Of a DNA stretch of 64,000 nt, positions 1 to 10,453 are shown piece after piece; positions within the stretch are counted from its first letter, which is position 1; every line of letters starts with the position of its first letter. The notes beneath the pieces are model-generated. The model had not been told where the DNA came from and did not search any database. It was given only the letters and a program-made list of their open reading frames with translations. Location of the stretch: NCBI GenBank assembly GCA_015680905.1, contig CM027384.1, positions 78,339,501-78,403,500 on the forward strand, given 5' to 3'. Made by a program: the position numbers and the translations under genes. This stretch comes from Coptis chinensis. Taxonomy: Eukaryota > Streptophyta > Magnoliopsida > Ranunculales > Ranunculaceae.

Positions 1-48
1 TTTCTTCATGAAGCTTTTATGGCCGTATGGCGCACTGCTATGATACCA

Positions 49-252
49 TGAAGATTGAACTAGAAATGAGTAATGATCTTGTTTATTGAGTTAAGTTTTC
101 ATTACAATGATTTACATTTTATATGGTGTTTCTATTACATTCTCACTTATCTAACTAATTCTGCTCTAAGTCTGTTATAGGAATGCTGAGCTGGATTATG
201 TTGTAACTGTTTTCAGGATCATATTTTGATGCTCCTGACTTATACATCAATA
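49..252 (-). repeat. Copia LTR, minus orientation (5' LTR with PBS)
   Basis: This is a 204-bp LTR copy, the reverse complement of the LTR at 944-1147 with scattered substitutions. Directly beyond its inner end, reading the minus strand from 48 downwards, is TGGTATCATAGC, one mismatch from the usual plant initiator-Met tRNA primer-binding site TGGTATCAGAGC. It is therefore the 5' LTR of an element whose body runs leftwards out of the window. It abuts the reverse-transcriptase fragment at about 253 with no spacer. Confidence 0.85.
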
Positions 253-936
253 TTTAGAAAATGCAACAGAGTTCAGGTCAATCGTAGGAGCCTTGCAGTA
301 TTTAGTATGGACAAGGCATGACATTGCATTTTATGTCTGTCAAGTCTGTCAACACATGCATCAACCAAAAGTAGCTCATTTAACAGCCATGAAGAGAATC
401 TTAAGGTATTTAAAAGGTACTATTACTGAAGGTATCAAGTTCTCAAAAGGAACTACTCTGGTTACAACTTATAGTGACTCTGACTGAGCTGGTTGCCAAT
501 AGATAGAAAATCAACTGGAGGTTTTGCGGTATTTCTAGGATCAAATCCCTTCTCATGGTCCTCCAAGAAGCAAAACACAGTGGCCAGATCAAGTACAGAG
601 GCTGAATATAGATCACTGGCTCACACTTCGGCAGAATTATATTGGTTGTGCATCCTCTTAAGAGATTTAAGGTTTACACTCTCTAAACCTCCTTTCATTT
701 GGTGTGCCAACATAAGTGCCATTGCACTTTCTTCCAATCCTGTATTCCATGCTCAAACCAAACATGTAGAGGTAGATTACCACCACATTAGAGAGCTTGT
801 CACAAGTAAAACTATTGATATAAACTATCTCTGCACAGAAGATCAAATAGCAGATATCTTCACAAGGGCTTTGGCAGCAGCAAGATTTCAGAAGTTAAAG
901 ACCAAGCTTTCAGTCCAGCAGCCTCCTTCAGCTTGA
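253..936 (+). pseudogene. Ty1/copia pol fragment: end of RT and RNase H
   Basis: The reading frame enters at about 261 with the copia signature around the TRPDIA-like block (here TRHDIA), which marks the end of reverse transcriptase. It continues through RNase H: a SDSD block at about 475-486, STGG at about 511, and ARSSTEAEYRSL at about 583-618. An in-frame TGA at 485-487 replaces the Trp that normally follows SDSD. The frame then runs on to a stop at 934-936, just before the purine tract and LTR. All upstream domains (gag, protease, integrase, most of RT) are missing on this side. The fragment is non-functional. Confidence 0.88.
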
Positions 937-943
937 GGAGGTA

Positions 944-1147
944 TATTAGTTTACAAGTCAGGAGCATCAGAATATGATCCTGAAAACAGTGACAAGAGAA
1001 TCCAGCTCAGTATTTTTATAACAGAATTAGAACAAATTTAGTTAGATGAGTGAGAATGTAATAGAAACACTATATAAAGTGTAAATCATTGTAATGAAAA
1101 CTTAACTCAATAAATAAGATCATTACTCATTTCTAGTTTAATCTTCA
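944..1147 (+). repeat. Copia 3' LTR, plus orientation
   Basis: It follows a purine-rich tract (GAGGAGG at 935-941) directly after the RNase H stop, as expected for a 3' LTR, and ends in TCTTCA. Its first bases read TA where TG is expected. It is 204 bp long and pairs with the inverted copy at 49-252. No matching 5-bp target duplication is visible between the flanks of the two copies. Confidence 0.85.
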
Positions 1148-1808
1148 GAATGAAGCCCAAAACTCTAATATATAAAATGGAGATTGAAATTACAGAACAA
1201 GACACTCAAAGTAGATAGGCTGCTCTCAATCACAGCCCATTTAATGAAAATGGAATACAGATTAATAAAAAAGACCCTCGAAAGGACATTCCATTCTCTA
1301 CCTATAATAGTAAAGATACAGATACTGTGAACTTTTATTAATGTGGCATATACTGACGCGACGACTCGGTTATATCTCAAAAAGATAGGACGCGGACGCG
1401 GTAAAGAATACGGAAATTAATTAATATTTATAATTTTATTTTATATAAATTAGACATTAAAAACTAAATTAAATATATTAACATTTATAAATTTAAAACT
1501 ATTAAAGATAAATAGCCACAAAATTAAATTTAATATTTCCCAATCAAACTTTAAAAACATGTCATAAGTCTTAAAAAAAAATGAAGTGTTTTAATATTAT
1601 TTTGATTTTTTTTTTTTTGTCAAAATTCAAAATTCGCATCCTGACCATGTTGACTGCGTCTTGACCCGTGTTCGATTTAGTTGACCGCGTCTTGACTGTG
1701 TTGACCGCGTACAACGCACGTCCATGCCACATCGGATGCGGACATGGTTTCTATGACCTTCTTGACCTCCAAGGTGCGGTGATACACATCCGACTTGATC
1801 GGCTCATC
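1148..1808. other. No gene seen; AT-rich, possible decayed repeat
   Basis: I see no coding region here. Two GC-richer patches with repeated GACGCG and TTGACCGCGT motifs (about 1345-1405 and 1640-1745) flank a very AT-rich core. This resembles a decayed terminal-repeat transposon, but the ends cannot be defined. Confidence 0.4.
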
Positions 1809-2325
1809 GAATAAAATTTTAACCTTACGTAGTTACGTGTACATACTACATACTCGCTCAGATGTCAAGCCAATGCCTATTGCTCCCTCCAGATAATGCA
1901 TTTGAGCCTTAAGCTCGGTGCCCTGTTTTAGATGATGTGTAACATTGATTGATCGAGCTTTGCATTTCGGAAAGAAAATAACCAAAGACTTGTACACATT
2001 CTTCCAATGCACCTAAAGATTTTAGCTCGGATGGCCTTGAGTTGTTCATTTGGCGTGGCAGGTTTGTAATGTAAGATACCAGGTTCTGAACCTTGGAGAC
2101 ACGGACGGACATACTTATCTGAGCCAGCTTAGTAGGTTGGTTTGGATGGTTTTGGCATAGGGAGAAAGCAAGGCGTTGCAGAGTTTAGGATAATCAGTTG
2201 ATTTGCAATTCGAACTGATGAAATGACTGGCATTATCTACTGAGAGAACGGGGACTAGGACTAGTAATGTAGCAAATAAGAGCAGCGGAAAGAAAGGAGT
2301 GCTTTAGGAGGATATTCGGTTCCAT
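1809..2325 (-). pseudogene. PMEI: Pectin methylesterase inhibitor (PMEI-domain) pseudogene
   Basis: Read on the minus strand from an ATG at about 2325, the pieces line up in order with the plant invertase/PMEI inhibitor fold, but only by changing frame several times. First comes a hydrophobic signal-peptide-like stretch (LLVLVPVLS). Then comes the family N-terminal cysteine block with SSNC and, nine residues on, YPKLC, followed by a segment ending in SPYAKTIQTN. Next is KLAQISMSV, and then an intact 67-codon run (1909-2112) containing ALEECVQVF and SEMQSSIN, the helix with the third conserved Cys. A degraded C-terminal helix follows near 1815-1890. There are frameshifts near 2125 and 2275, and the intact run ends prematurely at 1909-1911. 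Active PMEIs are secreted and block pectin methylesterases in the cell wall; this copy cannot. The copia element at 2367-12882 also separates it from its promoter. Confidence 0.75.
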
Positions 2326-2366
2326 TTTTTCTTTGTTTGGAGTTGATAGTTTGAAAGAGAGCAAAC

Positions 2367-2945
2367 TATTGGAATCTCTAGGAGTATTTCTAAATACTAG
2401 TTTTGGTGTCTACTTGGTTTCTTCTTACTTATCTATTGGTGAAACCAACTTAGAGTTTGAGGATGAGTCTTTATCTCTTTAGAGTTTGAAACCATCTTAG
2501 AGTTTGAGGATGAGTCTTTATCTCTTTAGAGTTTGAAACTGACTTAGAGTTTGAAACCGACTTAAAGTGGAAGCGTGAGTCCTTATCCTATCTGGAACCA
2601 ACCACCTTACTTCTATAAATACAGGACCTTGCGTCCATATAGAGTATCCCTGAAAATAGCAACTCACACCTTCAGAGAAACAGAACTCGACCCGATCCTA
2701 TTCTTCTTCTCTTCTTCCTGTCAGCCGCCAGAGAGAGTTATACTGCCGTTCTAGAGGGTAGTTTGTTCTAGTGCAAAGTCAAACTGCTGTTAACCATTGA
2801 ATCCTGTGAGGAAGACGCCACTGATGCCTTTCTGCACCATTGGAAGGGGAGAAATCTTTCCTTAAGGACAGCCTAATTCGCGCCTTGGTTATTACTTGTT
2901 ACTTCTGTCCTTGTCTTTTATTGTTTTCTTTATTCGCATACAACA
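2367..2945 (+). repeat. 5' LTR of copia 1
   Basis: This copy is 579 bp. It contains a duplicated module (GAGTTTGAGGATGAGTC and neighbouring GAGTTTGAAAC units at about 2450-2565) and a TATAAATA box at about 2614-2621. Downstream, where a primer-binding site should start at 2946, the sequence is ATCTTAAGGAAAG, not the usual initiator-Met PBS. Confidence 0.93.
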
Positions 2946-3015
2946 ATCTTAAGGAAAGATTTAGATGTCTACACCAGAAGACACCACGCCAATTAAATAA
3001 ACCAATTTTGGAGTC

Positions 3016-3861
3016 ATGGAAGTTACTTCGACTATGAGAGATGCTGCACCTCTACTGAATGCTCGCAACTTACCCAATGTGTCAAAGATTGAATCCTTCA
3101 ACGGTTCACACTTCAAGCGATGGAGAGAAAGGGTGTTCACAGCTCTAGATGTACTCAACTATGCAAAGTATCTCACTGATACAGCACCCGTGGAGGGTTC
3201 TAATGATTTCGAAAGAAATCACGCTGCTTGGTTTAATGGGAATAAGGTATGTCGTCATGCTATTTTGAGTACCTTGTCCAATGAAATATTTGATATTTAT
3301 TGTTCAAATAAGAATGCACATGACATATGGGAGAGTTTGAACAAAAAATACGTAATAGAGGATGTTGGTACTCAGAAATATGCTATTGAGACTTTTCTAA
3401 AGTTCCAGATGAGAGAGGATAGAGATGTAATGTCTCAAATCCATGATTTTCATGTGCTAATTAATGATTTGAAAACTGAAGGTATTGATTTACTCGAAAC
3501 CTTTATTGCTGGATGTTTGATTGAGAAACTCCCCGAGTCTTGGAAACACTATAAAAACAGTATGAAGCATAAGCGTAAACAGATGACTCTTGAGGATGTG
3601 ATCATTCACATTCACATAGAGGAAAAGAACAAGACTCGGGATGACGTGTTGTCTAAGGAATTCCATTCCAAAGCCAATATCGTTGAAGTTAATCCCAGTA
3701 AATCTAACAAAAACTCTAAAAAGCAGAAGTACAACAAAAATAAGAATTTCAAGGTCAAAGGCACTTCTTTTAAAAGGAGTGGTACTGGCAATGGAAATTG
3801 TTATGTTTGTGGTAAACCTGGACATAGGGCTTTTCAGTGCAGACACAAGAAAGACAAATAA
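3016..3861 (+). CDS. Copia gag polyprotein (copia 1)
   Basis: This is a 281-codon frame. The N-terminal two thirds match the copia gag (UBN2-type) capsid region, including FKRWRERV near residue 34. A lysine-rich linker follows, then a CCHC zinc knuckle CYVCGKPGHRAFQC near residue 262, which binds the genomic RNA in the virus-like particle. The frame stops at 3859-3861, while the protease begins in a different frame a few codons later. A one-base offset near 3859 thus uncouples gag from pol, which are usually continuous in copia elements. The start follows the LTR by about 70 bases. Confidence 0.88.
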   Translation: MEVTSTMRDAAPLLNARNLPNVSKIESFNGSHFKRWRERVFTALDVLNYAKYLTDTAPVEGSNDFERNHAAWFNGNKVCRHAILSTLSNEIFDIYCSNKNAHDIWESLNKKYVIEDVGTQKYAIETFLKFQMREDRDVMSQIHDFHVLINDLKTEGIDLLETFIAGCLIEKLPESWKHYKNSMKHKRKQMTLEDVIIHIHIEEKNKTRDDVLSKEFHSKANIVEVNPSKSNKNSKKQKYNKNKNFKVKGTSFKRSGTGNGNCYVCGKPGHRAFQCRHKKDK

Positions 3862-5680
3862 TGATCCTCCCAATGCTAATATGGTTGAGGGTAATGATAT
3901 AATTGCTGCTATAGTATCACAAGTGTTCATGGCCACTGGGAAGAAGAACTGCGTACTAGATTCTAGTGCCACCCGCCACGTCTGTGGTGATGTTGAAGCC
4001 TTCTCAGACTACATACTAGTGAAAGATGAAAAGGTCTATATGGGTGACTCAAGGTCTGTTCCTGTTGAGGGAACATGCAAGATTCTTCTGAAGTTAACTT
4101 TAGGGAAAATCCTTTCACTTAGTAATGTTCTTCATGTTCCTGAGATTCATCAGAATCTGATTTTTGTGTCCTTACTGGGAGAAGCTGGCGTCAAGGTGAC
4201 TTTTGAGAGTGACAAGTTCGTTCTAATGAAGAATGAGGGTTTTGTTGGGAAAGGTTACTGTAATAACAGTGGTCTTTTCATGTTGAATGTACTTGACAAC
4301 ATTATTATTAATAAGAATAAATCTGCTTCTGCTTACTTGCTTGACTCCTTTAATATATGACATGGTAGACTAGGACATGTGAATGTTCAGTATATGAAAA
4401 GAATGAAAGTATGTGGTTTATTGTCTGATATTTCTGATTTTTCTAATGATAAATGTGAGATATGTGCTGAGACTAAAGCCACAAAGAAACCATGCAGAAC
4501 TGTTTCTAGAGATAAAACTGGATTACTAACCCTTATTCATACGGATTTGGGTGAATTCAGAAGTACCATGTCTAGAGGGGGGAAGTTTTACTATGACATT
4601 CATAGATGACTTCTCTAGGTACACCATGGTATATTTACTTAGAAACAAGCATGAGACAGGTGAGATGTTTCTCAAGTACAAAGTTGAAGTTGAAAACCAG
4701 CTTAACTGTAAGATTAAAAGACTTCGGTCTGATAAGGGTGGAGAATATGAGTCTAACCCCTTCCAGGACTTTTGTGACAAGAATGACATTATTTATGAGA
4801 CTACTCCACCATACTCTCCTGAGTCAAATGGAGTATGCCGAACGGAAAAACAAAACACTAAAAGAGATGATGAATGCTATGCTTGTAAGTTATGGAGCTT
4901 CCCTAAACTTGTGGGGGGAAGCAATCCTATCTGCTTGCCATATACATAATAGGATACCCAACATGAAAACAGGGAATAAGACACCATATGAATTATGGAA
5001 AGGTCATGTACCTAACCTGAACTACTTCAAAATGTGGGGGTGTCTTGCAAAGGTTCTTGTGAACGAACCTAAAAAGAGAAAATTGGGACCTAGAACTGTT
5101 GATTGTATGTTCATTGGTTATGCTCATAATAGTGTTGCATATAGATTTTTAGTAGTAAAATCTGATAATAACCTTGTCGATGCTAACACTATTATAGAGA
5201 GTAAAAATGCTGATTTCTTTGAAAATTTGTTTCCTTTAAAAATTGGCATTGAGAGGTTGGTTGCTCCTAGTGAACAACAATCAACAGATCCTGAAATTTC
5301 TGAACAAGAAATTCGGAAGAGTAAAAGAGACAGAAAATCCACCAATTTTGGTGATGACTTTTACACGTTTTTTTTTTATGATGATCCAGTGACGTATAAT
5401 CAGGCAATCAGTTCTCGAGATGCACCTTTCTGGAAAGATGCTATAAACTCAGAACTAGATTCGTTTATATCTAATCACATATGGGAGATAGTTGATCTAC
5501 CTCCTGGGGCGAAACCTATACGTTACAAGTGGATCTTCAAAAAGAAACTGAAGCTAGATGGTTCCATTGATAAATATAAGGCTAGACTAGTAGTCGAGGG
5601 GTTCTCCCAGAAAAAAGGCCTTGACTATTATGATACTTATGCTCCTGTAACTAGGATTTCTTCTATAAGAGTTCTAATGG
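3862..5680 (+). pseudogene. Copia pol, protease-integrase-RT start (copia 1), broken
   Basis: The protease active-site region at about 3958 reads DSSATRHV, where the family has DSGAT, so the catalytic Gly is replaced by Ser. An in-frame TGA at 4358-4360 replaces the Trp before HGRLGHVN in the GAG-preintegrase domain. Integrase then follows with a zinc-binding CEIC and the blocks HTDLGEF, TFIDDFSRY, SDKGGEY and PYSPESNG, but it changes frame near 4590 and again near 4835. The last part (LWGEAI, MWGCLA, YKWIFKKKLK, YAPVTRISSIR) leads into RT and is cut at 5680 by the CACTA insertion. RT resumes at 10454. The protein is non-functional. Confidence 0.88.
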
Positions 5681-6194
5681 CACTACACCAGAATTTGTGA
5701 TTTGCAACAGTCAAATCCGTCGTTTTTTCTGATTTGCGACGGATTTTAGTGTCCCACGTTCCCGTCGTTAATCGCCCTGTCGTTAATATTTGCGACGGGA
5801 TAGTCCGTCTTAAATGGAATTAGGAAACGACGAAAATATTCGTCGCAAAGAGAAAAGACGGCCTTAGCCGTCGTTGTTTAGAAAAATTATTTTAAAAAAA
5901 AATATGCAGGCCAAATGACCTGCAACTGCTAGAGCGGCTGATTCAAAAGAGATCCCCCACCCTTACTACACAAACAGACTAGACAATTGTCACATACCAA
6001 ATTTTAACTTCATAACAAAAGACCACATATGAGTTTCTTAGATAACTATAAATACGTTTAAAAAGCACATGGTAACTCCATTGCATAAATAGTATTATTT
6101 GCTAAGTGACTCTTTCAATCAATAATTTAAATGAACAAATGAATAAAAATCAAAGAGCTATTAACTAAACTTCATAACAAACTATAGGCTTTAG

Positions 6195-6272
6195 CTTTCC
6201 ATCACTTGCACCATGCTTCCATGCATATTCTCGATAAGCCAGCCCTTGTGTAACATAAGGAGCCTCAAGACC
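6195..6272 (-). pseudogene. Unidentified exon-like fragment in CACTA
   Basis: The minus strand encodes about 26 residues, including EAPYVTQGLAYREYAW followed by KHGASDGK, with the regular composition of a conserved protein segment rather than random sequence. A stop follows about ten codons later. The expected upstream acceptor is not intact. I do not recognise the family. It is probably another piece of captured host gene. Confidence 0.35.
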
Positions 6273-7782
6273 GAAAAAAAGTTTTTAAAAAAAGATATAA
6301 CTTGATTCTAGAATCTAAAAATAGGACATATCTAATAAACAAAAATTGTTATAAAAGGGAGCAAACACGAGTTCATCATATTTGAAGACGCCAAAAGCTA
6401 GAATATAGTTTATTCTTTAGACAATTCTAAGCATGAAGTAAAACAATCTTCTTCCGGTCAATACCACGCACACATAGCTGCATACACTTTAACATGCATC
6501 ATAACTTTATAAAATAATAAATAGACTATCCCTTTGATAAATCTAACTTCAGTAAATCATTTGGCTTATATGATACTAGAGGCATAGAGCTAGAATTCCG
6601 CCAACATCAATAAGTTACTATGTAAAAAAAAAAAAATGTATAACCTTAGTTATACTGGTTGAAGCAAAGTCCCATTATTAAAATCCACCATGTTTGGAAA
6701 AATGAAGCACTTTATAAACGATGTCAGCGCATCAACTGCAGCAGACCATACCCTACATAGAAATATCACAAAAGGGTCAAAGTCTTCATTATTTTTAGAT
6801 GGCCAAAAAAATATTGAGTAGTTCTAGGCAGTCATCTTTATGCATTAATATTGTCTTTATCCATGAGTAAAACTAACTGAATACTTGAGTTAAACCATAT
6901 AGCTGTAAAAAGTTATCAATATCGTGAAAAATAAATTTCTTGGGTTGAAATTAAACTATATGTCAATCACAAGAACATAAAACAAGATCCAAAGGCAACT
7001 TGAGACAGCATCATCTTGCTTATACAACCATAAAGTCAACAGATGGAACAGAAGATTTTTAATAAAATTATGAAAAATATAATAAAGAACCAACCGTATT
7101 TCAGAAGACAAATCTTCTCCTTCCTTCAATAGATAGTAAGAAATTCCACCAAAAAGGGGAGCCCAAAGTGACAAGATATCAAACACTGGTCTTCAAGTTC
7201 ACGTACGCCACAAAAAGCCCCTATGAATCGAAAGACCTAAGGAGTCCAAAGTGACCTCTGGTCAAGAATCAAGACTACGGAGGTTGGGCCAAGGCCTTGG
7301 TTCAATTCCCACCTTCACCAAGGAAAGGAGTTTAAGAGTGTGTGTGTGTAGAAGATGAGTAGGTACCTCCTTTGGCATAGAGGTTATAAGTGATGCCAAA
7401 AGCAACCATCCGACTTCCTTCTCCACAAATGAAGCTCTTGGGTTCGACTAAATTCATCAACATCTTCTTTGAAAGTTCAAGCAATCGATCGAGGCAACTG
7501 GGTATGTCAATGTTGCAAAAACATAACCATTAAGGAGAAGAAAATCCGAAGGGGATTCAAGACTCTATGCACTTCAAGGCTTCCCCAATACCTCTAGATG
7601 AAAAACAGCTTAATGATTAATGACATACAGAAACAGATAAATAGTAACGATTGTTATTGTTGTCATTAATATTATCATTATTACTGTAATTATGATTACT
7701 ACATTTTTTTTGTATCGGTTAACTAAAAGAGTATATAAAAAAATAAAGAAGTAAGTCGAGAAAACCTACAATTACTATTAAA

Positions 7783-7918
7783 GAAAGAAAGAAAGAAAGA
7801 AAGAAAGAAAAAGACTGCATTCTTATTATATTGTTATTATTACTATCATTATTAGTATTATTACGATAAAGTGGCATTTAAGACACAGACAACAATCAAT
7901 CAATCAATCAATCAATGA
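7783..7918. repeat. Microsatellites (AAAG)n and (ATCA)n
   Basis: A GAAA tetranucleotide run at about 7783-7811 and a CAAT/ATCA tetranucleotide run at about 7894-7915 lie inside the CACTA element. Between them is low-complexity ATT/TTA-rich DNA. Confidence 0.9.
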
Positions 7919-8767
7919 GAACAAACTTCAATAAGCATATAAAGCGATCAATTTAAATGCAGAAGTCTTGTAGATATAGGCATGAAAAGAAGACGCTAGT
8001 AAAGAGGTTTCCAAAATCACACCACAGGGCTTAAAGCAAAAGGGGATACATCAAAGAGAAAAGAACATATATATACAAAAATAATCTAAAAACAGAGAAA
8101 AACATCGCCTAGCCTAGAGAAGTAAAGAAACATTTTGCGTTTTGAAGTCACTGAATAAGAAACATTGGCTAGTATAAATTTGTGCATCTTGTACAGAGAG
8201 GAAGCATCCACTGAGGCACCATAATCCCTTTGTGAATCTCTTCAATCCCCCAACTCTCCAAAAAGATTGGGTCATACCATAATATCCATCGAGGCACTTT
8301 CGAGAAAACAAAGGGTATAACAAAACAAAAACCAAGAGTGAAAAAACAAACAAACAGGGACGCAACATATAACAAGAACCATGCAGTGCATGTGAAAGGA
8401 AGTATCTACTTTAACTGAAAAACAAATAAATAAATAAATAACAGAGAAGAAACTTTTGCATGGTATATCACTATCTATTTAATAAGCTAGGATTTTTTCG
8501 GGCACTAGAAGACAATAATAAACAAAGGATGCTCCAGATCGATTCTGGCACCATAAAACGGCTCCTGTGTGCTTATTTTCCTCGAGATATGTGTGATCAT
8601 TAATAAAAGTCTCCTACATATCGCGAAAGTTCCTTAGTACGGCCGGTCCGTTCCGTTAGGCGGTTCACGGGCACTGGGTTCGAGTTGTTCTATTGTCTTT
8701 TTTTTTTTTTTCTTTTTTTTTCTATTCCATTTATGATCAAAAGTTAAAAACAAAATAAAAGGGTGAA

Positions 8768-8850
8768 CTGGGGGGACTTGAACCCAGGTTCAATAAAAGG
8801 AAACCTTAAGCAGATAACCAGCTATCCATTATACCACTTGCATTAAGGTG
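8768..8850 (-). other. tRNA-like sequence (A-box and B-box)
   Basis: The minus strand reads TGGTATAATGGATAGC (D-arm, A-box-like) and, about 35 bases later, GGGTTCAAGTCC (T-arm, B-box), followed by CCCCAGTTC, which looks like a 3' acceptor strand. A matching 5' acceptor strand is not visible and the anticodon arm does not fold cleanly. It is more likely a tRNA-derived SINE fragment or tRNA pseudogene carried by the CACTA element than an active tRNA gene. Confidence 0.4.
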
Positions 8851-9736
8851 GAGACCTTTTACCTCATATTCTTTAGCGACATTTGCTTTTCATTGTTCTA
8901 AAATGTGTTAATCTTTACAGGGATTTTCTTATCATTGTTCTGAAATGTGTCTATCGCTCGCGCTGATGAGTGCTTTTTAAGGCACGGGGCATATACTAGT
9001 ATCTATATAAGCAAAGGAAAGCTCACCTTGCTGGATAACCAAGAGGTAGCTTTGGGGAAATGGATACAAGAGCTGCTAGAACTGTGGCTTGACCATGCAA
9101 TGAATCAAGCTCAACTTTTAAACTGTTTCCCTGTACAACATAATAGACATAGTTAATTTTTTATCCTTACTTTCATGTATAGGAATATGCATATCTTTTA
9201 AATGCATCTTAAAGAAAAATGTTGAAATAACCCTTAAAAGAAAATCTCCACGTACGACAAAACAAGATTAAAGTGTTTTGTCCATAACAAAATATAATAC
9301 AATAACTTTGGTTCAGAATTAGGGAGATGTAATAGCATTTCCAAAATCCATTGATCTAACACTGTACAAGACTACCAAGGGCCACAGTCACAAAAATGCT
9401 AGGTTACATGGACATGCCATGGTCCATGGCAGAAAGAGTGCACCGGCGGTCCATGGCGGTCCAGGCACCAAAAAGAGGCACCATGGCGGCAAAGAAGAAT
9501 AATGGCAACAGCAAAAAGCAAGCACCACCGGCAAGTCCATGGCAGCAACAACACCCAGAAGCAACAAAGCGGCAGCAAAGACACACCGCACCCAAAGACA
9601 CAAAGACAAAACAAAACAGTTAGAATGGCATAACCAAAAGTAGTTAGAATGGAGCAATTTGAACAAACCAAAAGCACGTACTTTTCACGAATGGCATAAG
9701 AAAAACTATTGAAACTAAATGACACATGAGTACTCA

Positions 9737-9855
9737 CAATTCCATAAAGCAGATGAGTAAAGCAACAAAAACGCTCACACCAACTGAACAATGAACCATC
9801 AGGCTGTCTCACAAACGTTTCAACCTCGTCCCACTCAAACTGTAAATCCATTCCT
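9737..9855 (-). pseudogene. Unidentified captured exon in CACTA
   Basis: On the minus strand, a TTTCAG acceptor is followed by an open frame starting [14 protein letters not shown]. It ends at a GTGAGT-type donor near 9737. A further exon-like piece with a GTATAC donor lies near 10155-10200. Splice signals at both sides suggest a captured host exon, but I cannot name the gene. The longer open frame through it (to 9399) is mostly intronic. Confidence 0.35.
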
Positions 9856-10453
9856 GAAACCAATTGCAAGAGTGCATCAAAACAAAGAACCGCTCAACGT
9901 TGGAATTTTCTGCAAACAAAACAAGAGTGATCTGAGTATAATTCAACATTGGAATTTTCTGCTCCAAATGAGTGTGACGCAACAAGTTCTAAGATTTTCT
10001 TGTCAACCCCAACACGAAAATCAATTTCTCAGCACCACTCAACCAATTTTTTGAACCCTAACCCACAAACAAACAAAAAGAAAAAAGAAAAAATCAATCC
10101 AAATGCTATTAACAATTAAATAGAGTGTCTCCAATTAATTGAGAAGAAAAAGTATACCTTGAAGCAATAGGAAGGAGATGAAGCACACTGGTTTCTGAAG
10201 TTGAACGAAGATTTAATGCTAAACTTTATTTTTGAAGGGAAATAGGGTTCAGTTGAGTAGCGACGACATCGAAGCAAACTAGAGACACTTTCGCCCTTCT
10301 TAGATTAAGGACAAAAATCGTGGTTCGCTTATTTTTTGGGCCAAAGCCTTGCGACGGGTTTTCTAATGTTTGAGACTCAAAAGCCCGTCCTAAATTTAAG
10401 ACGAGGATTTATGTCTTAACGGGTCGTTATAATTCAACAATTCTGGTGTAGTG

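Larger units (their letters stand above)
7095..9130 (-). pseudogene. SWEETIE: Captured SWEETIE/HEATR5-like gene fragment (3 exons)
   Basis: Three consecutive exons can be read on the minus strand with splice signals. Exon A, 9130-9027, lies between CAG and GTGAGC and contains ELDSLHGQATVLAALVS and PKLPLGYPA. Exon B, 7497-7367, lies between CAG and GTACCT and contains LELSKKMLM, then, after a frame change, VEKEVGWLLLASLITSMPKE. Exon C, about 7205-7095, contains ELEDQ and, after a one-base loss, FDILSLWAPLFGG; its donor is GTTGG. From memory, this order and wording match the HEAT-repeat protein SWEETIE (animal HEATR5), a very large protein linked to trafficking and sugar/trehalose metabolism in Arabidopsis. 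Here only about 110 codons survive, with two frame breaks. It lies inside a CACTA element, so it is a transduplicated copy and not the working gene. No search was run. Confidence 0.65.
5681..10453. mobile_element. CACTA (En/Spm) transposon, non-autonomous, gene-capturing
   Basis: The ends are perfect inverted copies of CACTACACCAGAATT (5681-5695 and 10439-10453). They are flanked by the 3-bp duplication TGG (5678-5680 and 10454-10456), diagnostic of the superfamily. Subterminal regions are rich in GCGACGG/CCGTCGC-type motifs (about 5705-5880 and 10345-10430). The 4.77-kb interior has no recognisable TnpA or TnpD/transposase frame. It instead contains intron-containing fragments of plant genes on the minus strand (see 7095-9130), microsatellites and a tRNA-like stretch. 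Removing the element with one TGG rejoins the copia RT frame, confirming the boundaries. Confidence 0.93.

Noticed and set aside
7262-7362. Possible SINE (GGTTCAATTCCCACC and a GT run)
   Set aside because: The B-box-like word is present, but no A-box at the right spacing, no tail and no target duplication. It overlaps the intron beside captured exon B.
9399-9869. 156-codon minus-strand frame in the CACTA element
   Set aside because: Only its first 40 or so codons look like an exon. The rest runs through a donor site into Cys/Trp-rich, intron-like sequence.
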